A stretch of DNA of 13,384 nt, taken from the NCBI GenBank assembly GCA_021823365.1, contig JAKAOD010000025.1:1-13384 (forward strand), in the 5' to 3' direction. A program made the translations under genes and the position numbers. Position 1 is the stretch's first letter, and each line of letters opens with the position of its first letter. Below the pieces are notes generated by a model. That model worked only from the letters and a program-made list of their open reading frames with translations, was not told where the DNA came from and searched no databases. This stretch comes from Actinomycetes bacterium (GTDB lineage: Bacteria > Actinomycetota > Acidimicrobiia > Acidimicrobiales > Bog-793). Shown here one piece after another: positions 6,301 through 13,141 of this stretch.

Positions 6301-7530
6301 CTTGGTAGTAGCCCGGCGAGCCAGCAGTCGGGCTACTGGCTCTCGGGGGAGGTGACTGACAGGGACGGATCGGCGTTCAACGGCTACAGCGCCACGGTCT
6401 CGCTGAACCAGGGTGGCCGGCTGGTCGTCAGCAAAGACCTCGTCAACCCGGACCTCGTGACCACCGCGCCGAGCGGCGGGGGGCCGGCGCTCGGAGTCCC
6501 CTTCCCTCACTTCGCGCTCGGGGGTTACGACGACGTCATGGACAAGGTGGTGGCCAGCGCAGCCAACCTGGCGAAGCTGGCCTGGGACGCCCTCTTCGGC
6601 AACAGCAAGAACCTGGTGAGCCCGCCCCACCACGTCGTGGCTGGCATGGGGTTCGGCTATTACTACAAGCTGCTGGCGGGCTACTTGCACGAGTACGACC
6701 ACTCCTCCAGCTCATGCGTGCCGCAGGGGTTCTTCACCGCCTGGGGCAAGGTCTTCGACCTGAACACCGCCCAGAGCAACGCCTACGAGGCGTGGCAGAA
6801 GGACTACGACAAGCTCGAGAAGGACATGACGAAGCTGCAAGGCCAGCTCCTTGTCGAGATAAAGGACCTCATCGTCGCATCCAGCATGCTCACCATCCAG
6901 CTGATGACGGGCGAGGCCGAGCTTGCCGAAGGGGAGGAGGCGGCGGTCGTCCTGAAGGTCGCGCTGGGGGCGAACGCCGTGAAAGCCCTCGTCGCGGCGA
7001 TGAGCGAGGTCTCCTCGTCGGAGAAGGTGATCACCGACTACATGAACGGCTTCGCCTCGGGGCGGCTCACCTGGGACCAGTTCGCGGGCGACATCGTCTC
7101 CTGGGCCCACAACATGACGAGCGTCTACACCTCGGGCATGAAGATCCTGCAACTGCTGGGCAAGGTCGCTGCGGGGGACGCCCCGGAGTTCCCGGCCCTC
7201 AAGGTCATCTCCAAGTGGAACGGGATCTTCGGTGTCGTGCAGCAGACCGCCAAGATAATCGCCTCGCTCGTCAGTGTCGGCAGCCAGATCTTCGACCTGG
7301 TCCCGTCCATAAAGCAAGCCCACCAGCTGTACGTGGCGGCGTGGGACAAGTTCCTCGCCAGCTGGCATGACTTCCTGGGGAGCTACGGCACGTGGCTGGG
7401 CAGCGGCCCGTTCCACAATTGCAGGTCCAACAAGGGCGACCTGGTGCCCCCGCCGCAGGACTTCCCGTCCCCCGTCCTGATGACCAAGCCGTCGTGTGAT
7501 TGGAACGACACCGGTTCGGGTGGGGGGAGT
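6301..7530 (+). pseudogene. Secreted protein gene, second fragment (after IS)
   Basis: Continuation of the signal-peptide gene at 4418, open from the junction CTT at 6301. It encodes GSSPASQQSGYWLSGEVTDRDG and then about 390 residues of well-composed sequence of no family I recognise. There is a short beta-rich start (YSATVSLNQGGRLVVSKDLV). A long helical, partly coiled-coil-like region follows (NAYEAWQKDYDKLEKDMTKLQGQ, then IKDLIVASSMLTIQLMTG and VVLKVALGANAVKALVAAMSEV). An amphipathic stretch comes next (IIASLVSVGSQIFDLVPSIKQAHQLYVAAWDKFLASWHDFLG). Cysteines are few, as expected for an exported protein. The frame becomes Arg-rich and unnatural after about 7530 and stops at 7609-7611, while good sequence resumes in another frame. 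The GTG at 6352 is not a convincing independent start. Confidence 0.68.
6307..6337. repeat. Perfect 9-bp inverted repeat beside the IS insertion point
   Basis: agtagcccg (6307-6315) and cgggctact (6329-6337) form a perfect stem around 13 nt. It begins 3 bp after the insertion junction and is host sequence within the secreted gene, encoding SSPASQQSGYW. IS1111-type elements often insert at or near palindromic targets. Confidence 0.7.
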
Positions 7531-8059
7531 ACTCTGCTTGTCCAGCGCCGGGCCCGCCACCGGCGGCAGAACGCTACCCCAGGAGCGCTAGCACTAGTTG
7601 GGCCAGGATAACGACGTCTCCTGGCGGGCTGATCCACGTGGGGGACATCTACAGGGTCACCTGGAGCATCCCTAACAACACGATCCTCAACCCGCAAATC
7701 TTTCCGGATGGCGCCTGGAAGAACCGGCAGTCGTTCTGCCAAAGCGGCGGGTGGCTCTGGCAGTACCAGGGCTTTCCGTCGCACGTCGTGTGCACGTACC
7801 GTGCGATCTCGCCGTCGTACCAGTACGACGTCCCGCCAGACCCGCCCCGCGCGCCGGACAACAGCACGGTATACGGCAGCCCGGCCTACACGTATTTCGT
7901 TTGGGGTTGGTCGGAGTTTCAGTACGACCAGCCGAATGGCATTAACGACCCGTCGGCTTGGTACAAGAGCGGGTCGTCCGGCATACTGCCCAAGAAAGGC
8001 CCGTACCTCGTCGTGGACGTGGAGACGCGCCGGGACGAGCCCATACCCGGCGTCGCCGT
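7525..8059 (+). pseudogene. Secreted protein gene, third fragment (shifted frame)
   Basis: After the G-run at about 7521-7526 the natural-looking protein moves to another frame. It reads GGLIHVGDIYRVTWSIPNNTILNP and continues with Trp/Tyr/Pro-rich sequence such as GGWLWQYQGFPSHVVCTYRAIS, YTYFVWGWSEFQYDQPNG and ILPKKGPYLVVDVETRRDEP. Such aromatic-rich beta-type sequence suits a surface or adhesion module. The end, VVDVETRRDEPIPGVAVT, resembles the start of a carboxypeptidase-regulatory or Cna-B-like Ig-fold domain, which continues in the next fragment. The frame terminates at 8085-8087 only because of the 26-bp repeat expansion. No ribosome-binding site supports an independent start, so I treat it as part of the broken gene. 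Confidence 0.6.
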
Positions 8060-8115
8060 GACGAGCCCATACCCGGCGTCGCCGTGACGAGCCCATACCC
8101 GGCGTCGCCGTGACG
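8034..8115 (+). repeat. 26-bp tandem repeat, three copies plus 4 bp
   Basis: Three identical 26-bp units (8034-8059, 8060-8085, 8086-8111), each beginning gacgagcccatacccggc, are followed by a partial gacg. One unit encodes DEPIPGVAV in the host frame. The two extra units add 52 bp, which is not a multiple of three, and so shift the frame and create a stop. Confidence 0.95.
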
Positions 8116-8643
8116 GTCCTCGGGGACACCACCGACCGCGAGACCTACACGGGGTTTACGGGTTTTGACGGCCTGTGGTACTCGCCCCAGCTGAAACGGG
8201 GCGCGGTGTACACCGTCTATGCCGGCCACGGGACGGGCCACAGCTACAGCACGGACTGCAAGTACGGGGTGGCGTGGCCGCCGGGGACTTCGCGCCTGGG
8301 CTTCACAAATGGCATCTCCTGCACGAACATGGCCAATGTCTTCGACCAGGTCGCCGGCACGATCGACTTCTACCCCGCCGCTTTCGTGCCGTCATCGGCC
8401 GCCAGCACCACCACCGGGGCCGCTGCCCGGCTGGCCACGGCGTCGCGACCGTCGACGGGCTTCGTCGCCCGAGCACCGGCCCTTGCAGCCGACTTGCGGC
8501 TCCGCGAGCACGTGCTTGCCGGCAGTCCCGCCCGTCGCGCCCGTGCTGGTGGGCGTGGTGCCCCGTCCCGGCGCCAGCGGCGATACGTCGCGGGAGGTGG
8601 TGTTGGTGGAGCACCTGGCAGCCTTTCACCCTTGCGGGCATGA
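8112..8643 (+). pseudogene. Secreted protein gene, 3' fragment (Ig-like module and degenerate tail)
   Basis: With a single repeat unit this frame fuses directly to the previous fragment to read PIPGVAVTVLGDTTDRE, then TYTGFTGFDGLWYSPQLKRGAVYTVYAG. This is typical of a carboxypeptidase-regulatory/Cna-B-like beta-sandwich, with two later Cys (DCKYG, ISCTN) that could pair outside the cell. A Ser/Thr/Ala-rich segment follows (VPSSAASTTTGAAARLATASRPS), like a wall-spanning linker. Beyond about 8480 the frame turns Arg-rich. Another frame shows PRPGASGDTSREVVLV and a third, FTLAGMRAARPST, which may be a shattered LPxTG-like sorting signal and membrane anchor. That last reading is speculative. The 77 bp from 8644 to the convergent gene end show no terminator I can defend. 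Confidence 0.55.
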
Positions 8644-8720
8644 GGGCCGCGCGGCCCAGCACCGCGGCGGTCGCCCTGACCGGGATGCTCCCGCGAGGTG
8701 GGCGGCCGCAAGCCGACCGA

Positions 8721-9488
8721 TCACCGCGAGTCGGTGCCGGCAGCGGCGCGGCGCTGGCCGCGCCGTCGCAGCGCCGGGTGCGGGAGCGGCGTTCGTCGGC
8801 CTGACCGTGCCGCGAGGTGGGCCGCGAGGAGGGTGTAGGGACGCTCCCCGACGAGGGCGGCGAGCTCGGGGGCGAGCGCGAGGTAGACGGGCTTCGCGCC
8901 GGCGAAGGCTTCGGGCGCCTCGGTGCACCACCACGCGAACTCCTCGCCGGCGCCGCCCCAGTGCCTCCGCTCCCACTGGGTCACCGTCGAGGTGACGTGG
9001 CCGGTGGCGGCGTCGGTCGTGTCCTCCCGTCGCAAGGGCAGCTGCCAGCAGACGTCGGGCTTCAGCCCCATCGGGGTGATCCCGCGTGCGATCGCGGCGC
9101 GGTGCAGCGCGCAGCCCGCGCCCCCGTCGAACCCGGGCCGGTTCAAGAAGATGCACGCGCCATCCACGATTCGCGTCGCCAGCCCGCCGCGCCGCCGCCT
9201 GAACGGGCCCGCGGCGGCAGCCCGGGGCCGGTGCTGCCACTCGGCGTCGGAAAGGGTCCCCGCGGCGCGCTCGACCCTCGCGGCGTCCTCGGGGCCACTC
9301 AGGTGCGCGCCGTACGAGCAGCATCCCTCCTCCCGCTCCGGCGCCGGCGCGGTGAGCACGCCCTGGCAGCTCGAGCCGTAGACGCAGGACCAGCGGCTTG
9401 TGAGGAACGTGAGGTCGAACAGCCAGGTCCGGTCCTCGTCGGGATCCTCGAAGCTCGCCCATTCGTGGGCATCGGCGGGCGGCTTCAC
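8721..9488 (-). CDS. Cysteine-rich YkgJ-like metal-binding protein
   Basis: Third gene of the operon. The 255-residue product carries conserved-looking cysteines: CVYGSSC (Cys35, Cys41), GCC (Cys56, Cys57), CIFLNRPGF...GAGC (Cys112, Cys126), VCW (Cys147) and WWC (Cys188). This arrangement resembles the YkgJ/UPF0153-type zinc- or iron-chelating domain (related to DUF3109), often annotated as Fe-S oxidoreductase. The actual cofactor is not known from sequence. The C-terminal 35 residues are Arg/Ala-rich and poorly conserved-looking. The GTG start at 9488 overlaps the TGA of the radical SAM gene by 4 bp, so it is translationally coupled to it. A partnership with that enzyme, as electron donor, metal supplier or modified substrate, is inference from this linkage. 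Confidence 0.72.
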   Translation of the reverse strand: MKPPADAHEWASFEDPDEDRTWLFDLTFLTSRWSCVYGSSCQGVLTAPAPEREEGCCSYGAHLSGPEDAARVERAAGTLSDAEWQHRPRAAAAGPFRRRRGGLATRIVDGACIFLNRPGFDGGAGCALHRAAIARGITPMGLKPDVCWQLPLRREDTTDAATGHVTSTVTQWERRHWGGAGEEFAWWCTEAPEAFAGAKPVYLALAPELAALVGERPYTLLAAHLAARSGRRTPLPHPALRRRGQRRAAAGTDSR

Positions 9489-11056
9489 GAAGAGCAGCCT
9501 CGCACGGGCGCGCGCTCACGGCCGCCGCCCACCCCGATGCGGGCGACCTGGCCCGCCGTGGGCTCGGCGCAGCAGAACCACGCCTCGCTGAGGTGCGGCC
9601 GCGCACCCGGCACCGCCCGCGAGCGGGCGTCAGGCTCGGGAGCCCCTGGGTCGCGGCGTCCCAGCACCGCGACGGCGACCTCGCGCACCCGCGTGTACGT
9701 CGCCGCGGCGGGCTCGTCCTGTCCGGCTGCCAGCTCCGCGAGCGCCGCGATCTCGCGCTGGAGCCCGTCGAGCCTCGGGTCGGCCGACGACCAGGTCCAG
9801 CCGAGCGCGTCGGGGTCGTAGCCGCCGAGCGAGGCGGAAAGGACGGGATCCGGGTCCTCGAGGAGGAGCGAGCCCGGTGGGAGAAGGAGCCGGATGCCGT
9901 ACTGGACGGCGTCGACGCTCTCGACCAGATCGTGGGCCGCGACGAAGTCGAGGATCGCGACGATGTCCTCGGCTTCCGTCCACGGGGTGAAGGGCAGGAA
10001 CGAGGGGCGCGGCTCGATCCCCGCCTCCCGGAGGAGGCGGACCGCCTCGGCGGCATCCTCGGCGGTGTGGCCCTTTGCGAGGCGCTCGAGCACGACCGCG
10101 CTCGTCGACTCGAACGCCGACACGACGAAGAGGCACCCGGCGGCGCCCAACTCCTCGATGACGGTGCGGTGGCGGAGCACGTGGCTCACCTTCACGGTCG
10201 CGTCGAAGGTGAGCCCCGGATGACGGTTGTGCAGCGCCGCGACGAGGCGGCTCGCGTGGGCAGGCCGGTTGAGGAAGTCGGGGTCGGCGAAATGGACGTG
10301 CCCGGCGCCCGCCTCGACCAGCTGGTCGACGTCGGCGAGGACGGCCTCGACCGCCACGGCGCGCGTCCTGCCCCCGTAGACGGCGGGGACGGGGCAGTGC
10401 CGGCAGCGGTGCGAGCAGCCCCGGCTCGCCTCGACGGAGCCGACGAGCCGCGCTGCGCCCGACCCGAGCAGGCGCGTGTAGCGCTCGAGCGGCGGCAGGA
10501 CGCGGCGGTCCGGCACCTCGGCCGGCGCGAAGGGCGCGACCGCACCGCTCGCGCTGCCCGCCCGGCGGCGCGGCCGGCCCATCTCCACGCGGACCGCCGG
10601 CCCAGAACGGCCTGCGGCTGCGGGTGCGAGCCCGTCACCTTCCGGCCGGCCGGGAGCCCCTTCGGCTCCAGCGCGGGACCCGCCTCGGGGGAGCCCGTCG
10701 AGCCCGGCGGCCCATACGAGCAGGGCACCGCCTGCTTCGCCGGCAACGGCGAGGTCTCCGGCACGAAGCTGCGGGGCTCCTGCCGGTGCGTACAGGCCGT
10801 GGAGCGCGACGGGGATCTCCGGGCGCCTCTCCCGGACGGCCGCGAGCGCCGTGAGCGTGAGGCGAAGCGCCGTGTGCATCGGGACCGAGCAGACGACGCC
10901 GTCCGCCCAGTCGATCTCGGCGGGCTCGAGCGGCTCGACGGCGAGGTCGCGCGCTCGCAGATCGTGCCCCTCCCCGCCGAGAAGCGCGGCCGGACCGGCC
11001 ACGCCGAGGGGCTGGTGGCCGAGCTCGTAGGTCGACAGCAGGAGGAGCCGGCTCAC
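9485..11056 (-). CDS. Radical SAM protein with CCAEP C-terminal tail
   Basis: The 523-residue enzyme has a Rossmann-like N-terminal region (residues 1-120) of the kind found in B12-binding radical SAM proteins, but without a DxHxxG cobalamin motif. The radical SAM cluster motif is CSHRCRHC (Cys214, Cys218, Cys221) in SVEASRGCSHRCRHCPVPAVYGG. A TIM-barrel core follows (HVHFADPDFLNRP, FESTSAVVLERLAKGH). Near the C-terminus AWFCCAEP (Cys495-Cys496) matches the family I recall as CUAEP/CCAEP-tail radical SAM proteins, where some members have selenocysteine at the first Cys. Here both codons are TGC. An Ala/Gly/Arg-rich insert occupies about residues 119-180. GTG at 11056 overlaps the upstream TGA by 4 bp. 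The substrate is unknown; peptide or small-molecule modification with the neighbouring ATP-grasp is inferred. Confidence 0.88.
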   Translation of the reverse strand: MSRLLLLSTYELGHQPLGVAGPAALLGGEGHDLRARDLAVEPLEPAEIDWADGVVCSVPMHTALRLTLTALAAVRERRPEIPVALHGLYAPAGAPQLRAGDLAVAGEAGGALLVWAAGLDGLPRGGSRAGAEGAPGRPEGDGLAPAAAGRSGPAVRVEMGRPRRRAGSASGAVAPFAPAEVPDRRVLPPLERYTRLLGSGAARLVGSVEASRGCSHRCRHCPVPAVYGGRTRAVAVEAVLADVDQLVEAGAGHVHFADPDFLNRPAHASRLVAALHNRHPGLTFDATVKVSHVLRHRTVIEELGAAGCLFVVSAFESTSAVVLERLAKGHTAEDAAEAVRLLREAGIEPRPSFLPFTPWTEAEDIVAILDFVAAHDLVESVDAVQYGIRLLLPPGSLLLEDPDPVLSASLGGYDPDALGWTWSSADPRLDGLQREIAALAELAAGQDEPAAATYTRVREVAVAVLGRRDPGAPEPDARSRAVPGARPHLSEAWFCCAEPTAGQVARIGVGGGRERAPVRGCSS

Positions 11057-12354
11057 GAGATCTTGATGACGAGCTCGGCGTGGGCTCTGCGCAAGGCCCT
11101 CTCGACCTCCGACGGCGTCGGGGCCCGGGCGAAGAGGAAGCCGAGGTACCTGTCGCCCTCGGGCAGGGCGCGGATCACCCTCCCGACCGGTGCGGTGATC
11201 TCGACGCCGGTGACGAAGTCGACCTCGCGGGCGCGATCAGCCCCTTCGAGCGCGTCGAGCGTCCCCGAACGCGGCACCGGGATCATCATCACGCCGGCCG
11301 CGGCGCGCTCCCGCGTGGAGTCGAGCGTCCGGCCGAGCGCGCCGGCGAGGACGATCTCCTCGAGCGAGGCGCCGGTCGCGAACCTCAGCGCCTTCGAGCA
11401 CTTGCCGCCGATCGTGCGCGCCGCCACCTCGAGGACGACGGGCCGGCGTGCTCCGGCCGGTCGTGCTCCGGCCGGTCGTACCTCGTCGGGGCGCATCTCG
11501 GTCGCGGGGGCGCCGGCGAGGCGAGCTTCGGCGTGCACCGGGCCGTGGACGATCCCGAGCGCCCCGGCCGCGCGCGCGACGGCGTCGGCGGCGGCCGCCA
11601 GGTCGGCGCCGGGATGGCGGGACGGCGTGACGTAGATCGTCTCCTCGAAGTACGGGCCCTCGAGTGGATCGGGCTTGTCGAAGACGGCGAGGACCTCGAG
11701 CCGTCCCTCGCGCACGATCGCCTCGACCGCCACCTCCGCGCCCGCGACGTACGCCTCGACAAGGAGCGGCACCTCGGGCGGCTCGCCGGTCTCGTCGAGG
11801 ACAGCCCGGACCCGCGCCGCGGCCGCCTCGGCCGACGCGGCGTCGTCCGCCCTGACGACGCCGCGGCTTCCCGAGAGCGAGACCGGCTTCACCACGACGG
11901 GGAAGCCGAGCTCCTCCGCGGCCGCGGCGACCGCTTCTGCCTCGCCGGCGCGGTCGCCCGGACGTCCGGAGACGGCGCGCCAGGCCGGCTGGGGCACGCC
12001 GGCGGCACCGAGCAGGCGGCGCGCCGCAGCCTTGTCGCGTGTCGCCGCGACGGCAGCCGGAGGGCTGTGGGGGAGGCCGAGCCGATCGCAGGCGATCGCG
12101 GCGGCGAGCCCGCCCTGGTCGTCGACGGCGAGGACGGCGTCGAGCGGTAGCCGGGCGGCGAGCTCCACGATGCGCCCGGCGGCCTCCTCCGGCCGGGAGA
12201 GGTCGACCTCGAGGAAGCGGTCGCCCATCAGGCCTCCGAGCGCCTGGGGGGCGTCGGACGCCGTGACGACCTCTACGCCGAGCCGGCGGGCGGCGGAGAG
12301 GAACTCCGGGGCGCGGTACGTCGACGTCGGCAGGACGAGAAGCGCGCGGGCCAT
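11053..12354 (-). CDS. ATP-grasp ligase, first gene of the radical SAM operon
   Basis: ATP-grasp enzymes join a carboxylate to an amine or thiol via an acyl-phosphate. The 433-residue product has the expected order: an N-terminal pre-grasp Rossmann region with LDAVLAVDDQGGLAAA (71-86), TRDK (Lys107), and FPVVVKPVSLSGSRGV (Lys156 and the Gly-rich loop). Then come LLVEAYVAG (Glu200), HGPVHAEARL (Glu276) and VLEVAARTIGG (Glu309) for Mg-ATP. Residues about 281-303 are a low-complexity insert with duplicated RPAGA. ATG at 12354 lies 6 nt from AATGAT, suggesting a leaderless mRNA. It is divergent from the NfuA-like gene and coupled by a GTGA overlap to the radical SAM gene. The substrate cannot be told; linkage suggests a shared biosynthetic or modification pathway. 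Confidence 0.87.
   Translation of the reverse strand: MARALLVLPTSTYRAPEFLSAARRLGVEVVTASDAPQALGGLMGDRFLEVDLSRPEEAAGRIVELAARLPLDAVLAVDDQGGLAAAIACDRLGLPHSPPAAVAATRDKAAARRLLGAAGVPQPAWRAVSGRPGDRAGEAEAVAAAAEELGFPVVVKPVSLSGSRGVVRADDAASAEAAAARVRAVLDETGEPPEVPLLVEAYVAGAEVAVEAIVREGRLEVLAVFDKPDPLEGPYFEETIYVTPSRHPGADLAAAADAVARAAGALGIVHGPVHAEARLAGAPATEMRPDEVRPAGARPAGARRPVVLEVAARTIGGKCSKALRFATGASLEEIVLAGALGRTLDSTRERAAAGVMMIPVPRSGTLDALEGADRAREVDFVTGVEITAPVGRVIRALPEGDRYLGFLFARAPTPSEVERALRRAHAELVIKIS
11451..11480. repeat. 15-bp tandem duplication inside the ATP-grasp gene
   Basis: Two adjacent 15-bp units starting ctccggccggtcgt differ only in the last base and are in frame. They encode the RPAGA duplication in the low-complexity insert just before the conserved VLEVAAR motif. 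Confidence 0.85.
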
Positions 12355-12360
12355 GCGACC

Positions 12361-12366
12361 ATCATT
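12361..12366 (-). promoter_or_regulatory. Candidate leaderless -10 (AATGAT) for the ATP-grasp operon
   Basis: AATGAT on the minus strand is followed by 6 nt and the ATG at 12354. It deviates from TANNNT at the first base, but the spacing is the same as at three other genes here. There is no ribosome-binding site in the gap. Confidence 0.35.
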
Positions 12367-12407
12367 GCGCCGCCGGCGCGCCGGTCGTCGCGGCGGAGCG
12401 GCGCACC

Positions 12408-12413
12408 TACGAT
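12408..12413 (+). promoter_or_regulatory. Candidate leaderless -10 (TACGAT) for the NfuA-like gene
   Basis: TACGAT is followed by exactly 6 nt and the GTG start at 12420. No Shine-Dalgarno is present, so transcription probably starts at or near the G of GTG. The -35 region is not recognisable. The divergent operon promoter lies 41 bp away. Confidence 0.5.
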
Positions 12414-12419
12414 GGTCGG

Positions 12420-13109
12420 GTGACGACGAACACCCCGTCCGGCCCCGCCGGGGGAGCGCTTCCGGTCCTCAGGGTCACGGACGCGGCTCGTGAGCTCGTC
12501 CTCTTGGCGCGCGACGGCGAGCCCGACGGCGAGGGCCTCGCCCTCTACCTCGAGGTCAGCGGCGCGTACGGCGGCGCCTGGACCTACGACATGTGGTTCG
12601 GCTCGCTCGCCGACGCCGCTCCGGGCGACGCCGTCGAGCACCACGACGGCCTGGCGATCGTCGTGCCGTCCGCGAGCGTCCCGAAGGTCGCCGGCGCGAC
12701 GCTCGACGTGGGCGGGCAATCCGGTGCCGAGAACGGCGAGGGCGGTGGCCTCGTCATCCTCAACCCGAACGCCGCGCCGCAGGAGCGGGCTGCGCCCGCC
12801 CCGCCCCTGCTCCCGGAGGGGGCGGACCTCGACGGGCCGCTCGCCCGGCGGGTCGTCGCGGTGCTCGACGAGGTGATCAACCCCCAGATCGCCGCCCACG
12901 GCGGCTACGCGGAGCTCGTCGGGGTCGCCGGCACGACGGCCTTCCTCCGCCTCGGCGGAGGCTGCCAGGGCTGCGGGCTCGCCCAGGTCACCCTCAGCCA
13001 GGGCATCGTCGTCGCGATCCAGGACGCCGTGCCTGAGATCGACGACGTCGTCGACATCACCGCCCACGAGGCGGGCACGGACCCGTACTACGCCGCCTCC
13101 AAGAAGTGA
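12420..13109 (+). CDS. nfuA: NfuA-like Fe-S cluster carrier protein
   Basis: The 229-residue protein has the NfuA layout. An N-terminal A-type (HesB/IscA-like) region spans about 15-115 (VTDAARELVLLARD, LALYLEVSGAYGG, ILNPNA), lacks the A-type cysteines and is probably a target-binding module. A Pro/Ala linker follows at about 118-135. The C-terminal NifU/Nfu domain spans about 138-215 (VVAVLDEVINPQIAAHGGYAELVGV). It contains CQGC (Cys182, Cys185), the CxxC pair that holds a 4Fe-4S cluster between two subunits. It delivers clusters to apo-proteins in the cytoplasm. GTG at 12420 is set by the TACGAT hexamer. It is divergent from the radical SAM operon, whose enzyme needs a 4Fe-4S cluster; a functional link is possible but unproven. 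aroC follows 32 bp downstream. Confidence 0.88.
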   Translation: MTTNTPSGPAGGALPVLRVTDAARELVLLARDGEPDGEGLALYLEVSGAYGGAWTYDMWFGSLADAAPGDAVEHHDGLAIVVPSASVPKVAGATLDVGGQSGAENGEGGGLVILNPNAAPQERAAPAPPLLPEGADLDGPLARRVVAVLDEVINPQIAAHGGYAELVGVAGTTAFLRLGGGCQGCGLAQVTLSQGIVVAIQDAVPEIDDVVDITAHEAGTDPYYAASKK

Positions 13110-13129
13110 AGTGAGGCGCGGCGCGCCGG

Positions 13130-13135
13130 TAGATT
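13130..13135 (+). promoter_or_regulatory. Candidate leaderless -10 (TAGATT) for aroC
   Basis: TAGATT stands 6 nt before the GTG at 13142, with no ribosome-binding site between. A GTGAAG about 18 nt upstream is a weak -35 candidate. It implies aroC has its own promoter despite following the NfuA-like gene closely. Confidence 0.48.
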
Positions 13136-13141
13136 GCCGGC

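Larger units (their letters stand above)
4691..6303 (-). mobile_element. IS110-family (IS1111-like) insertion sequence, about 1613 bp
   Basis: The element is defined by a DEDD transposase gene and 10-bp subterminal inverted repeats (4696-4705 and 6286-6295). It also has the trinucleotide CTT at both junctions (4688-4690 and 6301-6303). Deleting one CTT plus the interior joins a host reading frame on the left (codon phase at 4688) to one on the right (codon phase at 6301). Subterminal rather than terminal repeats, and a long non-coding stretch downstream of the transposase, are features of the IS1111 subgroup. Orientation is opposite to the host gene. Exact ends are uncertain by the 3 bp of CTT. 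The transposase is frameshifted, so the copy is probably inactive unless it is supplied in trans. Confidence 0.85.

Noticed and set aside
6352..7611. Stand-alone gene starting at GTG 6352
   Set aside because: The frame extends upstream through GYWLSGE to the IS junction and joins the signal-peptide fragment exactly, so it is more likely an internal piece.
8034..8115. CRISPR-like array
   Set aside because: The three 26-bp units are directly adjacent with no spacers and encode protein in one frame.
9545..9590. Selenocysteine codon in the CUAEP-type tail
   Set aside because: Both residues of the CC pair are TGC; there is no in-frame TGA.
8626..10056. 476-codon open frame on the - strand
   Set aside because: Out-of-frame shadow of the radical SAM and Cys-rich genes, both of which have clear motifs in their own frames.
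9593..11635. 680-codon open frame on the + strand
   Set aside because: It lies opposite the radical SAM and ATP-grasp genes. Its Arg/Gly/Ala-rich translation has no motif, as is usual for antisense frames in high-GC DNA.
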